Shown: piece after piece, positions 7,489 to 16,658 of the stretch
How the letters are laid out: the number at the start of each line of letters is the position of its first letter
How positions within the stretch are numbered: position 1 is the stretch's first letter
Assembly (NCBI RefSeq): GCF_900110955.1
Contig: NZ_FOFR01000028.1
Coordinates: forward strand, 37,662 to 101,661
DNA length: 64,000 nt
Direction: 5' to 3'
From: Lentzea xinjiangensis
GTDB taxonomy: Bacteria > Actinomycetota > Actinomycetes > Mycobacteriales > Pseudonocardiaceae
Program-made: the position numbers and the translations under genes
The notes under the pieces: generated by a model
What the model was told of the DNA's origin: nothing
Seen by the model: only the letters and a program-made list of their open reading frames with translations
Databases searched by the model: none

Positions 7489-9489
7489 TCAGCTGACGGT
7501 GAAGCCGGCCGTCGCCCCGGTGAAGCCCGTGATCTTGCCGGTCCAGCCGCTCTTCTCGTCTCCGTGGTGCACGATCCGGTAGGTCCCCGCGGGGGTGTCC
7601 GCCGGGATCTGCCAGGTGGTCGTGGCGTTCGAGAAGGCGATGCCGACCCGTTCCCACCGGTAGCGCGTGGACCAGTCGCCGTCGTCGGCGACGCGCACCC
7701 ACTGACCGTTCACCTGCCGCTGCACCTCCAGGAAGGTGTGGTTGCGATGCAGGTTGTTCTTGGGGTGCCCGGTGACGAACACGGCCGTGACGGTCTCACC
7801 GCGCGCGTAGGACGACTTGGGCGACGAGACCACGTCGCCGTACTTCTTGTCCGCGGGCTTGTCGTCGAGCACGACGCCGGTCTGCAGGTTGATGTCGGTG
7901 AACGGCGGCTTGCCCGGCGTGGGACCGGCGGGCAGCGCGGACCCGGTCCGCATCGATGCCGCGAGCTTGCCGAACTCCTGCTGGTAGGCGGGCGTGGTGT
8001 TGCGGCCGAACAGCGTGGAGCCGCCCTCGTACTGCTGCGAGTCGTACTCCTCCGGCGTGGTGACGTACTGGCTGTAGTCGTTGGCGTAGCCCTGGATCAG
8101 CACGTTCCGCACCGGCACGCCCAGCTCCTGCGCCACCGACCTGCGGATGCGCAGGCCCGCGGTGATCGTGACCTCCCCCGGCACGGCGACGAGGTGCAGC
8201 TGCCCGATCCGGACGAGCTGCAGCGGCAGGACGTTCGGCGTCGCGGCGACCAGGCCCGTCGGCACCAGGGAGGCCTTGGGAAACTGGCAGTCCCGCAGCC
8301 ATTGCGGCACCTCCACGCCGAGGGGCTCGAAGAGCTTCTTCAGCGGCGACTGCATGCCCTCGGAGAAGCCGGGGATGGCCGGACCGTCCTCGACGCTGCC
8401 CGCGATCGTCGACGCGCCGACGACACCGGAGCAGGTCGTGCCGGGCTTGCCGTCGGTGGTGTAGCGGCCGTCGACCTGCACGGTCGACATGTCCACGAAC
8501 CGCATCCGGTGGTCGACGCCGCCCGAGACCTCGGCCTGCGGACCGCGGTAGACCTCCTGCGCCTTGCGGTTCTGCCGCTCGCCGATGAGGCGGGCGTTCT
8601 CCCACTCGTCCTCGGTGGGACCGGAACCGGGTTTCAGGTTGAGGTTCGGCGACATGTCGCCCGCGTTGGTGTTCGGGAACGCCGCGACGAAGCCGGGCGC
8701 GTCGTCCAGGTAGCGCACGCCTTCGTCGTCGTGCTCCCACTGGTAGGCGGCGTAGCCCTTGTTGTCCGGCGTGATCAGCGTGTTGGCGTTGGTGACCGAG
8801 GTGTTGTGCGTGGCGAACCAGCTGATCGCGCCGACGTCGGCCCCCGACCGCCGGAACTTCAGCACGGTCATCTGCGGGTCGATGCCCTGCGGGAAGAACC
8901 CCCTGTCCGGGTTGCGGTCGAACGCGGCGCGCGACCGGTTGACGCTCGCGTTGGTGAGCTCGCCGAAGCCGAGGCTGATCGAACCGGGCGCGAGGTCCTC
9001 GTGCGCTTCGACGACCGACTCGGTGATGCCGTCGACCACCGCGGCCAGCGCCTGCGGCTGCATGCCGAGGATCGAGAGGTTGTAGGCGAGGTTGTGCGAG
9101 TAGCCGCCGGGGCCGCTGTGCGTGTGCGTGGCCGAGAGCAGCAGGTTCTCGCGCGTGTAGGTGGTGCCGTACCTGGCCCGCAGCTTGTCCAGGACGCCCT
9201 CCTGGACCGCGCGGAAGATCATCGCGAGGTCGGCGTTGACGTAGGCGACCCGCTTGTTCGTCTCGCGGTCGACGACGACGTAGGCCCGTGACCGCAGCCG
9301 CTGGTGGATGCCCGTCGTCTTCTGGTCGAACTTCGAGTAGCCCATCATGCCGTTCTCGGCGGCCGGGCCGGTGACGTCGGAGATGCCGCGGCCGACGAGG
9401 TAGGGCTCGGGTTCCGCCCAGGCGAACGGACCGCTGACCAGCACCGCACCGGCCAGCGCGGCAACGACCGTCAAGACTGTGGTCCGCAT
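7489..9489 (-). CDS. Neutral/alkaline non-lysosomal ceramidase, secreted
   Basis: 666 aa from ATG 9489 (RTTVLTVVAALAGAVLV signal peptide, cut near AWAEP). An in-frame start 30 nt upstream would put charged residues ahead of the signal and cross the operator at 9505. The neutral ceramidase fold is plain: N-terminal GRGISDVTGPAAE, zinc-site region ATHTHSGPGGY, and NAGDMSPN, whose Ser280 matches the catalytic serine of bacterial ceramidases. The C-terminal part (about 510-666) is the Ig-like domain of the family. It cleaves the N-acyl bond of ceramide outside the cell, releasing sphingosine and a fatty acid. As actinomycetes do not normally make sphingolipids, the substrate is probably of host, fungal or soil origin. 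Confidence 0.9.
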   Translation of the reverse strand: MRTTVLTVVAALAGAVLVSGPFAWAEPEPYLVGRGISDVTGPAAENGMMGYSKFDQKTTGIHQRLRSRAYVVVDRETNKRVAYVNADLAMIFRAVQEGVLDKLRARYGTTYTRENLLLSATHTHSGPGGYSHNLAYNLSILGMQPQALAAVVDGITESVVEAHEDLAPGSISLGFGELTNASVNRSRAAFDRNPDRGFFPQGIDPQMTVLKFRRSGADVGAISWFATHNTSVTNANTLITPDNKGYAAYQWEHDDEGVRYLDDAPGFVAAFPNTNAGDMSPNLNLKPGSGPTEDEWENARLIGERQNRKAQEVYRGPQAEVSGGVDHRMRFVDMSTVQVDGRYTTDGKPGTTCSGVVGASTIAGSVEDGPAIPGFSEGMQSPLKKLFEPLGVEVPQWLRDCQFPKASLVPTGLVAATPNVLPLQLVRIGQLHLVAVPGEVTITAGLRIRRSVAQELGVPVRNVLIQGYANDYSQYVTTPEEYDSQQYEGGSTLFGRNTTPAYQQEFGKLAASMRTGSALPAGPTPGKPPFTDINLQTGVVLDDKPADKKYGDVVSSPKSSYARGETVTAVFVTGHPKNNLHRNHTFLEVQRQVNGQWVRVADDGDWSTRYRWERVGIAFSNATTTWQIPADTPAGTYRIVHHGDEKSGWTGKITGFTGATAGFTVS

Positions 9490-9504
9490 CGACACCCCCG
9501 CTAA

Positions 9505-9519
9505 GTGAATTGGATTCAC
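9505..9519. promoter_or_regulatory. Palindrome GTGAATTGGATTCAC, candidate operator of the ceramidase gene
   Basis: Perfect 6-bp arms with a 3-bp centre, 16 nt upstream of the ceramidase ATG. It overlaps the last codons of the upstream EamA gene, so it would control read-through or a promoter inside that gene's end. Cognate regulator unknown. Confidence 0.5.
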
Positions 9520-10418
9520 ATTTCAGGACGAACGGTAGGTGACCCAGACCACTGAGAGCAAGTGACTGCGAGTGCGTTCGCCGTGACGACGAGCGAGATT
9601 CCCGCCCAGTGGTGGAGCTCGAGCCGCTCGCCGAGCACCACCAGCCCGGCCAGTGCCGCGAGCACCGGGTGCACGCTCATGGCCAGCCCGAACAGGCGCG
9701 CGGGCACCTTCCGCAGCGCGATGACGTCGACGGCATACGGGACGACGCTGCAGAACACGCCCGCGCCGATCGCGTACAGGATCGCCGTGCCGGTCAGTTT
9801 CCCGTGCAGCACCAGCAGCACGGCCACCGGGACGTAGAGCACCGCCGACATCGCCGTGGCCACCGCGGGCGCTTGCAGACCGGGCAGCCGCGCGCCTACC
9901 AGCCGGTTGAGCAGGATGTACGCGGCCCAGCACGCCGCCGCGAGCAGGCCGAGCCCGACCCCGAGGTAGTCGCTGCTGGGACCCGGCAGCACCAGCACGT
10001 ACACCCCCACGGCCGCGAGCAGCACGAACAGGACGTCCCGCCGGCCGCGCGAACCGGCCAGCGCGACGCCGAGCGGCCCGAGGACCTCCAGCGTGACGGC
10101 GAGACCGAGGCCGATGCGGTCGATCGCCACGTAGAGGCTGAGGTTCATGGTGGCGAACACCAGGCCCAGCGCGATCGTCGGCCACCACTGCGCCCTGGTG
10201 AACGTGCGCGGGTCCGGCCGGGCCACCGGCAGCAACACCGCGGCGGCCACGAATTGGCGCACCGCCACGACACCGGCCGGGCCGATGGCGCCGAACGCGT
10301 GGGCGCCCACGGCGGCGCCGAGCTGGTTGCTGGCCGCGCTCGCGGTGATCGTCGCGAATCCACCGATGCTCTTCACGCGGCCCAGCCTGCGATCCCGGGA
10401 TCGATACGAGAAATGCAT
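9516..10418 (-). CDS. EamA/RhaT-family (DMT) permease
   Basis: 300 aa with about ten hydrophobic segments arranged as two EamA repeats (about 20-150 and 155-290). Signature features are ATITASAASNQLGAA at the first helix and ALAGLVVLGERL near the end. Such permeases export small metabolites such as amino acids or purines through the inner membrane. Two starts are possible: ATG 10418 (used here) and GTG 10376, which begins directly at the conserved part (VKSIGGFA); neither has a convincing ribosome site. It is divergent from a LysR gene 27 nt away, the usual layout of a regulator and its target exporter. Confidence 0.85.
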   Translation of the reverse strand: MHFSYRSRDRRLGRVKSIGGFATITASAASNQLGAAVGAHAFGAIGPAGVVAVRQFVAAAVLLPVARPDPRTFTRAQWWPTIALGLVFATMNLSLYVAIDRIGLGLAVTLEVLGPLGVALAGSRGRRDVLFVLLAAVGVYVLVLPGPSSDYLGVGLGLLAAACWAAYILLNRLVGARLPGLQAPAVATAMSAVLYVPVAVLLVLHGKLTGTAILYAIGAGVFCSVVPYAVDVIALRKVPARLFGLAMSVHPVLAALAGLVVLGERLELHHWAGISLVVTANALAVTCSQWSGSPTVRPEM

Positions 10419-10445
10419 GAGCCGCGACAGTCATACGCTGAACGC

Positions 10446-11294
10446 ATGGATCTCCGGCAGGTGCGCGCGTTCGTCGCGGTCGTGGACGCGGGCACGTTCA
10501 CCGACGCGGCAAGGGAACTGGGGCTGACCCAGGCGTCGGTGTCGCGCTCGGTCGCCGGGCTGGAGGCCGCGCTGGGCGTGCGCCTGCTGCAACGGTCGAC
10601 CCGCCACGTCGCGCTCACCGCGGTGGGCACCCAGGTGCTCGCGACCGCCCGGCGGGTGCTGGACGAGGTCGCGCACCTGCACCGGATCGCCGCGCAGTCG
10701 CTGACCGAGCTGCGGATCGGCTACGCCTGGGCGGCGCTGGGCAAGCACACCCGGCGGGTGCAGAAGGCCTGGGCCGCGGCGCACCCCGGCCTGCCGCTGG
10801 TGTTCGTCCAGTCGAACACGCCCACCGCGGGCCTCGCGGACGGCGCGGCCGACGTCGCGGTCGTGCGCAAGGCTCTCGACGACCCGCGGTTCGAGACGGC
10901 GCTGCTCGGCACCGAACGGCGCTACGGCGTGGTCGCGACGGACAACCCGTTGGCGCGCAAGCGTTCGCTGCGACTCGCCGACCTCACCCGGTACTCGCTG
11001 GCGGTGGACGACCGCACCGGGACGACCACGCTGGACCTCTGGCAGCCGGGCACGGCGCCCGCCGTCGTACGCAACACGCGCAGCGTCGACGAGTGGCTCA
11101 CCCTGATCGCGGCGGGCCAGGCCGTCGGCATGACGTCGGAGGCCACCGCGAGCCTCAACCCGCGCCCCGGCGTGGCCTACCGCGCCGTGGTGGACGCGCC
11201 GCCGATCGCCGTGTGGCTCGCGTGGTGGAAGGACCAGCCGCCGCAGCACCTGAACGACCTGATCACGCTCGCGTGCGACGCCTATCGAGTGTGA
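10446..11294 (+). CDS. LysR-family transcriptional regulator
   Basis: 282 aa. The N-terminal winged helix-turn-helix is typical (DLRQVRAFVAVVDAGTFTDAARELGLTQASVSRSVAGLE, residues 2-40). A periplasmic-binding-like effector domain follows (about 88-275). It is divergent from the EamA permease with only 27 nt between the two starts, so the shared region must hold both promoters. It most likely activates the exporter when its effector builds up and represses itself. Effector unknown. Confidence 0.9.
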   Translation: MDLRQVRAFVAVVDAGTFTDAARELGLTQASVSRSVAGLEAALGVRLLQRSTRHVALTAVGTQVLATARRVLDEVAHLHRIAAQSLTELRIGYAWAALGKHTRRVQKAWAAAHPGLPLVFVQSNTPTAGLADGAADVAVVRKALDDPRFETALLGTERRYGVVATDNPLARKRSLRLADLTRYSLAVDDRTGTTTLDLWQPGTAPAVVRNTRSVDEWLTLIAAGQAVGMTSEATASLNPRPGVAYRAVVDAPPIAVWLAWWKDQPPQHLNDLITLACDAYRV

Positions 11295-11398
11295 GGAAAC
11301 GCCTCCGGAGCAGGCGAATGAGTGGAAGGTTCTCCCCTCCTGCCCGTCCGGGAGCGCACTTACGGTGACTGAGGGCACACCGAAGGGGGACCGAAGTC

Positions 11399-13024
11399 AT
11401 GGACGGGCTCATGCAGCCTCGGCCGCTCACCATCGCGCACGTCCTGGAGCGGGCCGAGCGGCTCTACGCGCACAAGCAGGTCGTCACGGCCGGCGTCGAG
11501 AGGGTCACCTTCGCCGGCGTGGCCGGGCAGACCCGGCGCCTCGCCACCGCGCTCGACTCCCTCGGCGTCCCGGCAGGCGCCCGCGTCGCCACGTTCGCCA
11601 CCAACACCCGGCGCCACCTCGAGCTGTACCTCGCGGTGCCGGTCACGAAGCGGGTGCTGCACTCGATCAACATCCGGCTCTCCGCCGAGCACCTCGAGTA
11701 CGTCGTCAACCACGCCGGGGACGACGTGGTCTTCGTCGACCGGGGGCTGTTCCCCCGGATCTGGCCGAGCGCCGCCCGGATGCCGCGGGTGCGGCACTGG
11801 GTGGTGCTGCCCGACGACAGCGGCGCGGAGATCCCGGCCGACCCCCGCGTCCTGGACTACGACGAGCTGGTCGCCGCCGCCGATCCGTTCGCGGGCTCGT
11901 TCGAGGACTCGTTCACGCTCGCGGAGGAGAACCTCGCCTCGGGGCTGTGCTACACCTCCGGCACGACCGGACCGCCCAAGGGCGTGCTCTACAGCCACCG
12001 CTCGACGGTCCTGCACTGCCTGGGAACGCTCGCGGCCGGTTTCATCGGTCTCAGCGAGAGCGACGTCGTCATGCCGATCGTGCCCATGTTCCACGCCAAC
12101 GCCTGGGGTCTGCCCTACGGCGCGATGATGGCGGGCGCCTCGCTGGTCCTCCCCGGCCCGTCCGCGGAACCGGACCACCTGCTGCGGTTGATGGAGTCCG
12201 AGCGGGTCACCGTCGCCGGCGCCGTGCCGACGGTGTGGACGAGCCTCGTGCCCGGCCTGCGCTCCCACGACCTCGGCGCCACCCGGTTCCTGCTCGGCGG
12301 TGGCTCCGCGATCGCCCCGGCGCTGTCCGAGACCTACCGCGCCGCGCTCGGCGTGCCCATCACCCACTCCTGGGGGATGACGGAGATCAGCCCGGTCGGG
12401 ACCATCGGCGGCACCCGCACCCAGCACCGGGACGCCTCCGCCGAGCACCGGGTCGCCGTGCGGGCCTCCCAGGGCCAGCCCCTGCCGCTCGTGACCCTGC
12501 GGATCGCCGACGTCGAGACGGGCGAGGAGCTGCCGCGCGACGGCCGGGCGGTCGGCGAGCTGCAGGTGGCGGGGCCCTGGGTGGCGGGCGGCTACTTCCA
12601 GGTGGACGCGGACGACCGCTTCACCACCGACGGCTGGCTGCGCACCGGCGACCTCGCCACCATCGACGGCGACGGCTACCTGCGGCTCGTGGACCGGATG
12701 AAGGACCTGATCAAGTCGGGGGGCGAGTGGATCTCCTCGGTCGAGCTGGAGGCCGCCCTCGTCTCGCACCCCGACGTCGTCGAGGCCGCCGTGATCGCCC
12801 GCCCGGACCCGCGGTGGGTGGAGCGGCCCGTCGCCTACGTCGTCCTGCGCGACGGCAGCACCGCCACGGGCGAGGAGCTCCTGCGGCACATCACGCCGAT
12901 GGTGGCCAAGTGGTGGCTGCCCGACGAGGTCGTCTTCATGACCGCGCTGCCCAAGACGGGCACCGGCAAGCTCTCGAAGACCGAACTGCGGGCTTCGGCG
13001 CGTGTCGCCCAGGCCTGGAACTGA
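11399..13024 (+). CDS. Fatty-acyl-CoA synthetase (AMP-forming, FadD-type)
   Basis: 541 aa, the normal length for the family. The adenylate-forming P-loop YTSGTTGPPKGV starts at Tyr185. HSWGMTE follows in the middle, then the hinge region DGYLRLVDRMKDLIKSGGEWIS, and the C-terminal catalytic lysine in PKTGTGK. The sequence resembles medium/long-chain acyl-CoA ligases, which activate a fatty acid with ATP and CoA for beta-oxidation. GAAGGGGGA precedes the ATG; a second ATG lies four codons downstream. It stands alone, with a regulator upstream and a convergent protease downstream. Chain-length preference cannot be read from the sequence. Confidence 0.9.
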   Translation: MDGLMQPRPLTIAHVLERAERLYAHKQVVTAGVERVTFAGVAGQTRRLATALDSLGVPAGARVATFATNTRRHLELYLAVPVTKRVLHSINIRLSAEHLEYVVNHAGDDVVFVDRGLFPRIWPSAARMPRVRHWVVLPDDSGAEIPADPRVLDYDELVAAADPFAGSFEDSFTLAEENLASGLCYTSGTTGPPKGVLYSHRSTVLHCLGTLAAGFIGLSESDVVMPIVPMFHANAWGLPYGAMMAGASLVLPGPSAEPDHLLRLMESERVTVAGAVPTVWTSLVPGLRSHDLGATRFLLGGGSAIAPALSETYRAALGVPITHSWGMTEISPVGTIGGTRTQHRDASAEHRVAVRASQGQPLPLVTLRIADVETGEELPRDGRAVGELQVAGPWVAGGYFQVDADDRFTTDGWLRTGDLATIDGDGYLRLVDRMKDLIKSGGEWISSVELEAALVSHPDVVEAAVIARPDPRWVERPVAYVVLRDGSTATGEELLRHITPMVAKWWLPDEVVFMTALPKTGTGKLSKTELRASARVAQAWN

Positions 13025-13251
13025 CGTCTGCGCCGGAGCGGGTGCCGCCGCCGAAGCCCGCGCCCGCGCCGGAGCGGGGGTGGCGGTGGCGGTGGCGGTG
13101 GCCCAAGGCGTGTCCCGGGAGTCCATTCGACGAAAGTCACGCACGAGAGTTCCGGGGGCGGTGCCGCCGCAACGCCTGTCGTACCGGACGTATTCGGGTG
13201 CCGCGGCGATGCCGCCCCCAAGCCCGCGCCGGAACCGGGGGCAACGGCGGC
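13025..13251. repeat. GC-rich spacer with a (GGTGGC)4 tandem repeat
   Basis: Between two convergent genes. GGTGGC is repeated four times without error (13079-13102). The segment before it (around 13048-13078) and one near 13210-13245 resemble each other (both contain AAGCCCGCGCCGGA or AAGCCCGCGCC blocks), suggesting slippage or local duplication. No gene is seen. Confidence 0.5.
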
Positions 13252-14157
13252 CTAGTCGCCGATGCGGGCGCCCACGGCCTCCAGCGCGTCCGTGACCGGC
13301 TGGAAGAACGTCACCCCGCCACCGCGGCAGTCGCCGCTGCCGCCCGAGGTCAGCCCGAGCGCGTCGCCGTTGCGGGCGAACAGCGGTCCGCCGCTGTCAC
13401 CGCCCTCCGCGCAGACGGTCGTCTGGATCAGCCCGGTCACCGTGCCCTCCGGGTAGTTCACCGTGGCGTTCAGGCCGGTGACGCGTCCGGAGCGCAGTCC
13501 GGTGGTGCTGCCCATCCGCTGCACCTGCCTGCCGACCTGTGCTTCCGCCGCGCGCTCGATGCGCACGGTGCGGCCGTTGCCGGTGTCGACCTCGCTGGGC
13601 GCATCGGCGCCGCGGTCGTTGTAGGTGAGCAGCGCGAAGTCGCCGTTGCCGGGGAACGTCGACTCGGTCACGGTGGCCGCGGGCCTGCCACCGGCGGCGA
13701 GCGAGAACTGCCGTCCGGCGGCCGTGCAGTGGCCCGCGGTGAGGAAGCCGGGGCGCCCGTCGCCGGTGACGACGTTGAAGCCGAGCGAGCAGCGGTTGCG
13801 GCCCGCGAAGATGGCGTCACCGCCTTCGGCGAACAGGCGGAACGTGCCGGGAGCGCGCTGCAACCGCACTCCGGATCCCATCGCCTCCACCGTGTCCACC
13901 AGGGTGTCCCAGCGCGCACCTGTCACCGTGCCGTCCGCCGTGACCAGGACCTCGTCGGTCGCCGGGTCGACGGCCCAGGCGGTGCCCGGTGCCGAGGCCT
14001 TCTGCCGCAGCACGGCGGTGGCGTCGGCGGACGACGTGCGCTCGTCCTGCGCCGCCTGGCTCGCGGTGAAGGTCGTGGCGGTGATCGCCGCCGCCAGCAG
14101 CCCGACCGCCGCCGCGATCACCCTGCTCCTGCGGCCGTCCTGGTGGTGCGCGCCCAT
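13252..14157 (-). CDS. Secreted chymotrypsin-like serine protease (streptogrisin/S1 type) with pro-region
   Basis: 301 aa preproprotein. Signal peptide about 1-37. The propeptide runs to about 109. The mature domain begins near EGGDAIFAGRNRCSLGFNV, very like mature streptogrisins. The catalytic triad is His143 (TAGHC), Asp173 (NGDFAL) and Ser255 (EGGDSGGP). Cys123-Cys144 and Cys249-Cys277 match the two family disulphides. It is an extracellular protease freed from its pro-region after export. It is divergent from the sigma-factor gene at 14335, so it could belong to that regulon, but this is not shown by the sequence. Confidence 0.93.
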   Translation of the reverse strand: MGAHHQDGRRSRVIAAAVGLLAAAITATTFTASQAAQDERTSSADATAVLRQKASAPGTAWAVDPATDEVLVTADGTVTGARWDTLVDTVEAMGSGVRLQRAPGTFRLFAEGGDAIFAGRNRCSLGFNVVTGDGRPGFLTAGHCTAAGRQFSLAAGGRPAATVTESTFPGNGDFALLTYNDRGADAPSEVDTGNGRTVRIERAAEAQVGRQVQRMGSTTGLRSGRVTGLNATVNYPEGTVTGLIQTTVCAEGGDSGGPLFARNGDALGLTSGGSGDCRGGGVTFFQPVTDALEAVGARIGD

Positions 14158-14272
14158 GTGGTGCCCTCTCGTGCTGTCGCGGTCGAGCCGGCTGAGTTCC
14201 GCTCCTGTCCGGGTGTACGTGCGGCGAGCCGGCTCGGTTGAGGCGGGTTCACCGCAACGGGTGCGATCCCGA

Positions 14273-14300
14273 CCGATCCAACGGCGCTCCCGCTCCGAAC
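14273..14300 (+). promoter_or_regulatory. Possible SigK-type autoregulatory promoter
   Basis: CCGATCC (14273-14279) and CCGAAC (14295-14300) are 15 nt apart, about 35 nt before the sigma-factor start. This resembles the CCATCC / CCGAAT elements I recall for mycobacterial SigK, though the spacer is on the short side. ECF genes are often self-activated. Confidence 0.35.
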
Positions 14301-14334
14301 GTCAGGAGTCAACGCTCCAGGAGAGGACCCCGAG

Positions 14335-14937
14335 ATGCCGAAGCGCGAGCGGTCGCTGCAGAGCCTTCCGCCCGACGCCGGGCCCACCGCAGAGCCGACG
14401 GCCGACGACCTGCTGGCCCTGGTGGCACGAGGCGACGAGGCCGCGTTCGAGCGCCTCTACGACGTCGTGTCCGGCGCGGTGTTCGGCCTGATCAGGCGCG
14501 TCCTGCGGGACCAGGCGCAGTCGGAGGAGGTCTTCCAGGAGGTGATGCTCGAGGTGTGGCGGACCGCGACCAGGTTCGACCCCGGCAGGGGCAGCGCCAA
14601 CACCTGGATCATGACGATGACGCACCGGCGCGCCGTCGACCGGGTCCGGTCCGCGCAGGCGGCGACCCACCGCGAGGAGCACGTGGCGCGGCTCGACCCC
14701 GCCCGGCCGTTCGACGAGGTGAGCGAACAGGTCTCCGGCCGGCTCGAGCAACGGCAGGTGCGCCGCTGCCTGAGCTTCCTGACCGGCCTGCAGCGCGAGT
14801 CCGTGCTGCTCGCCTACTACCAGGGGTACTCGTACCCGGAGGTCGCGAGCCTGCTGGGCATCCCGCTCGGCACGGTGAAGACGAGGATGCGCGACGGCCT
14901 GATCCGGCTCCGCGACTGCATGGGGGTGACCGGATGA
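14335..14937 (+). CDS. sigK: ECF RNA polymerase sigma factor, SigK-like
   Basis: 200 aa. Sigma region 2 (about 28-100) contains the DQAQSEEVFQEVMLEVWR segment, and region 4 (about 140-195) ends in the helix-turn-helix SYPEVASLLGIPLGTVKTRMRDGLIRL. It resembles the SigK (ECF19) group. It is coupled by an ATGA overlap to a membrane anti-sigma factor of the RskA type, which supports the assignment. In mycobacteria such a pair is released by proteolysis of the anti-sigma factor under redox stress. The targets here are unknown; the divergent protease is a candidate. Confidence 0.88.
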   Translation: MPKRERSLQSLPPDAGPTAEPTADDLLALVARGDEAAFERLYDVVSGAVFGLIRRVLRDQAQSEEVFQEVMLEVWRTATRFDPGRGSANTWIMTMTHRRAVDRVRSAQAATHREEHVARLDPARPFDEVSEQVSGRLEQRQVRRCLSFLTGLQRESVLLAYYQGYSYPEVASLLGIPLGTVKTRMRDGLIRLRDCMGVTG

Positions 14938-15650
14938 GAACCACCTCAGCGGACCTGCACACGCTCACCGGCGCCTACGCCGTGAACGCGTTGACCGACA
15001 CCGAACGCGCGGCGTTCGAGACGCACCTCCTCCGCTGTGAGAGCTGCGCGACGGAGGTCGCCGAGCTCACGGCCACGGCCACCCGCCTGGGCCTGGCGGT
15101 CGAGTTCGCGCCGCCACCCCAGCTGCGCGCACGGGTGCTCGCCGCCGCGGCCGAGACCCGGCAGCTCTCCCCGCACACCCCGCGGCTGCCCCGCGCGCGT
15201 GGCTGGGGCCGCGCGGGCGGGCTGCTCGCCGCGGCGTGCCTGGTCGCCGTCGCCTTCGTGACGGTGCAGCGCACGGGTTCCGACGACGACCGGCTGGCGC
15301 AGCTGTCCAGCCAGTACGGCAGGTTCTCCGACCTGCTGTCCACACCGGACGCCCGGCTCGTCACCGCCACCGGTGCCGGCGGCGCCACCGGCACCGCGGT
15401 CGTCTCCCCCAGCCGCGACGAGCTGCTGTTCCTCAGCAGGGACCTGCCTGCGCTGCCCGGCGACCGCGTCTACCAGCTGTGGCTGATCGACGCCCACGGT
15501 CCTCGCGGCGCCGGGGTGCTCGCCTCCCCCACGGCGCCGCACGTCACGGACGGCGTGTCGGGCGCCCAGAAGGCCGCGCTCACCGTCGAACCCGCGGGCG
15601 GGTCGCAGGACCCGACCAGCGATCCCGTGGTGGTGATCGCGCTGACCTGA
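14934..15650 (+). CDS. rskA: Membrane anti-sigma-K factor (RskA-type)
   Basis: 238 aa. The N-terminal cytosolic zinc-binding anti-sigma domain has the H-x3-C-x2-C motif HLLRCESC (around residues 28-35). One transmembrane helix lies at about 92-107 (GLLAAACLVAVAFVTV). The rest is an extracytoplasmic RskA domain (about 115-238) with the family features LPALPGDRVYQLWLID and VVVIALT near the end. It holds SigK inactive at the membrane until it is cut. Its ATG overlaps the sigma-factor stop (ATGA), giving a matched ratio of the two proteins. Confidence 0.9.
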   Translation: MRTTSADLHTLTGAYAVNALTDTERAAFETHLLRCESCATEVAELTATATRLGLAVEFAPPPQLRARVLAAAAETRQLSPHTPRLPRARGWGRAGGLLAAACLVAVAFVTVQRTGSDDDRLAQLSSQYGRFSDLLSTPDARLVTATGAGGATGTAVVSPSRDELLFLSRDLPALPGDRVYQLWLIDAHGPRGAGVLASPTAPHVTDGVSGAQKAALTVEPAGGSQDPTSDPVVVIALT

Positions 15651-15658
15651 CGGGTGGG

Positions 15659-16129
15659 TCAGAGGGCCTTGGAGAAGTGGAACGCCGGGATGACGTACCC
15701 GGCGCCGAGGTAGAGCCGGTGGGCGCCGTGGCGCTGGGTCCCCGAGTCCAGGTGGACCCCCGCGCAGCCGAGCCGGCGGGCCTCCTCGTCGACCCAGCGC
15801 AGCAGGGCGGCGGCGTGGCCCTGCCTGCGGGCGGACGGCAGCGTGCTCAGGTCGTCGACGTGGAGGTGCGGTCCGGCGTGGAGGTTGGTGATCCGCCGGA
15901 ACCCCGCCACCGCGGCGACCCGGCCGTCCGCGCCGAACGAGGCGGCGAGCCGGTAGCCCTCCCGCCGCTGGACGCGCACCAGCTCGACGAACTCGTCGAC
16001 GGAGGCCAGGTGCGGGCGGAGCTCGCGGAGCGCGTCGTAGGCCAGCGCGGTGTCGTCGCCGGTCAGCTCGGTGACGGTGCTGGTGCCGACGGTGCTGGCG
16101 GTGCTGGCGGTGGTGTGCTGAGTCGTCAC
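15659..16129 (-). CDS. GNAT-family N-acetyltransferase
   Basis: 156 aa from a GTG start. The frame stays open to 16216, but the extra 29 residues do not look like part of the fold. Acetyl-CoA binding motif A is visible as LSTLPSARRQGHAAALLRWV (the R/Q-x-x-G-x-G/A type loop), followed by the family beta-5 region HLDSGTQRHGAHRLYLGAGYV. It transfers an acyl group from acyl-CoA to an amine; the substrate cannot be deduced. It converges with rskA, 8 nt away. The start is uncertain. Confidence 0.75.
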   Translation of the reverse strand: MTTQHTTASTASTVGTSTVTELTGDDTALAYDALRELRPHLASVDEFVELVRVQRREGYRLAASFGADGRVAAVAGFRRITNLHAGPHLHVDDLSTLPSARRQGHAAALLRWVDEEARRLGCAGVHLDSGTQRHGAHRLYLGAGYVIPAFHFSKAL

Positions 16130-16277
16130 GACGACGATGCTCGTCGCGCAAGTGGCCTCTCGGAAGACCCAGTTCACCGGTAAACCGGACGGCCACCTGA
16201 GCGGGAACCCCAGCACGTCTCCGCCGCCCCCGTGTTGCTAGTTTCCCGCGGTAGTTGTCCCCTCGGAAACGAGCCTC

Positions 16278-16658
16278 ATGATCGACGTGTTGCCGACGGT
16301 GCTCACCGTCCTCGCGCTGGCGGGCGCCGCCTGGTCGGTGGTGCTGGTCGTGCGCGACCAGGCGCTGCTGCCGCTCACGACCGCGAACCGCGGCCTGCTG
16401 GGCCTGCTCGCTGTTCTCGAAGCCGGTCTGCTGGCGCAGGCCGTGATCGGGGTCGTGCGGATGCTCGGCCTGGACCGGGAGATCGACCGGCTGTCGTTCG
16501 CCGGCTACCTCGCGGGACCCGTCGTGATCATCCCGGTCGCGGTGGTCTGGGCTGCGGGCGAGCGCACCCGCTGGAGCGGCGGCGTGCTGGCGGTGGCGTG
16601 CCTCAGCGTGCCGGTCATGATCGTGCGGCTCGGGCAGATCTGGGCCGGGCATGCGTGA
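16278..16658 (+). CDS. Small integral membrane protein, four predicted helices
   Basis: 126 aa, almost entirely hydrophobic, with helices at about 5-25, 38-60, 76-92 and 100-118 and short charged loops (MLGLDREIDRL, GERTRWSG). I do not recognise the family. It overlaps the next gene by 8 nt. That gene also encodes a four-helix protein of exactly the same length (126 aa), so the two may form a heteromeric membrane complex. No enzymatic motif is visible. Confidence 0.65.
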   Translation: MIDVLPTVLTVLALAGAAWSVVLVVRDQALLPLTTANRGLLGLLAVLEAGLLAQAVIGVVRMLGLDREIDRLSFAGYLAGPVVIIPVAVVWAAGERTRWSGGVLAVACLSVPVMIVRLGQIWAGHA

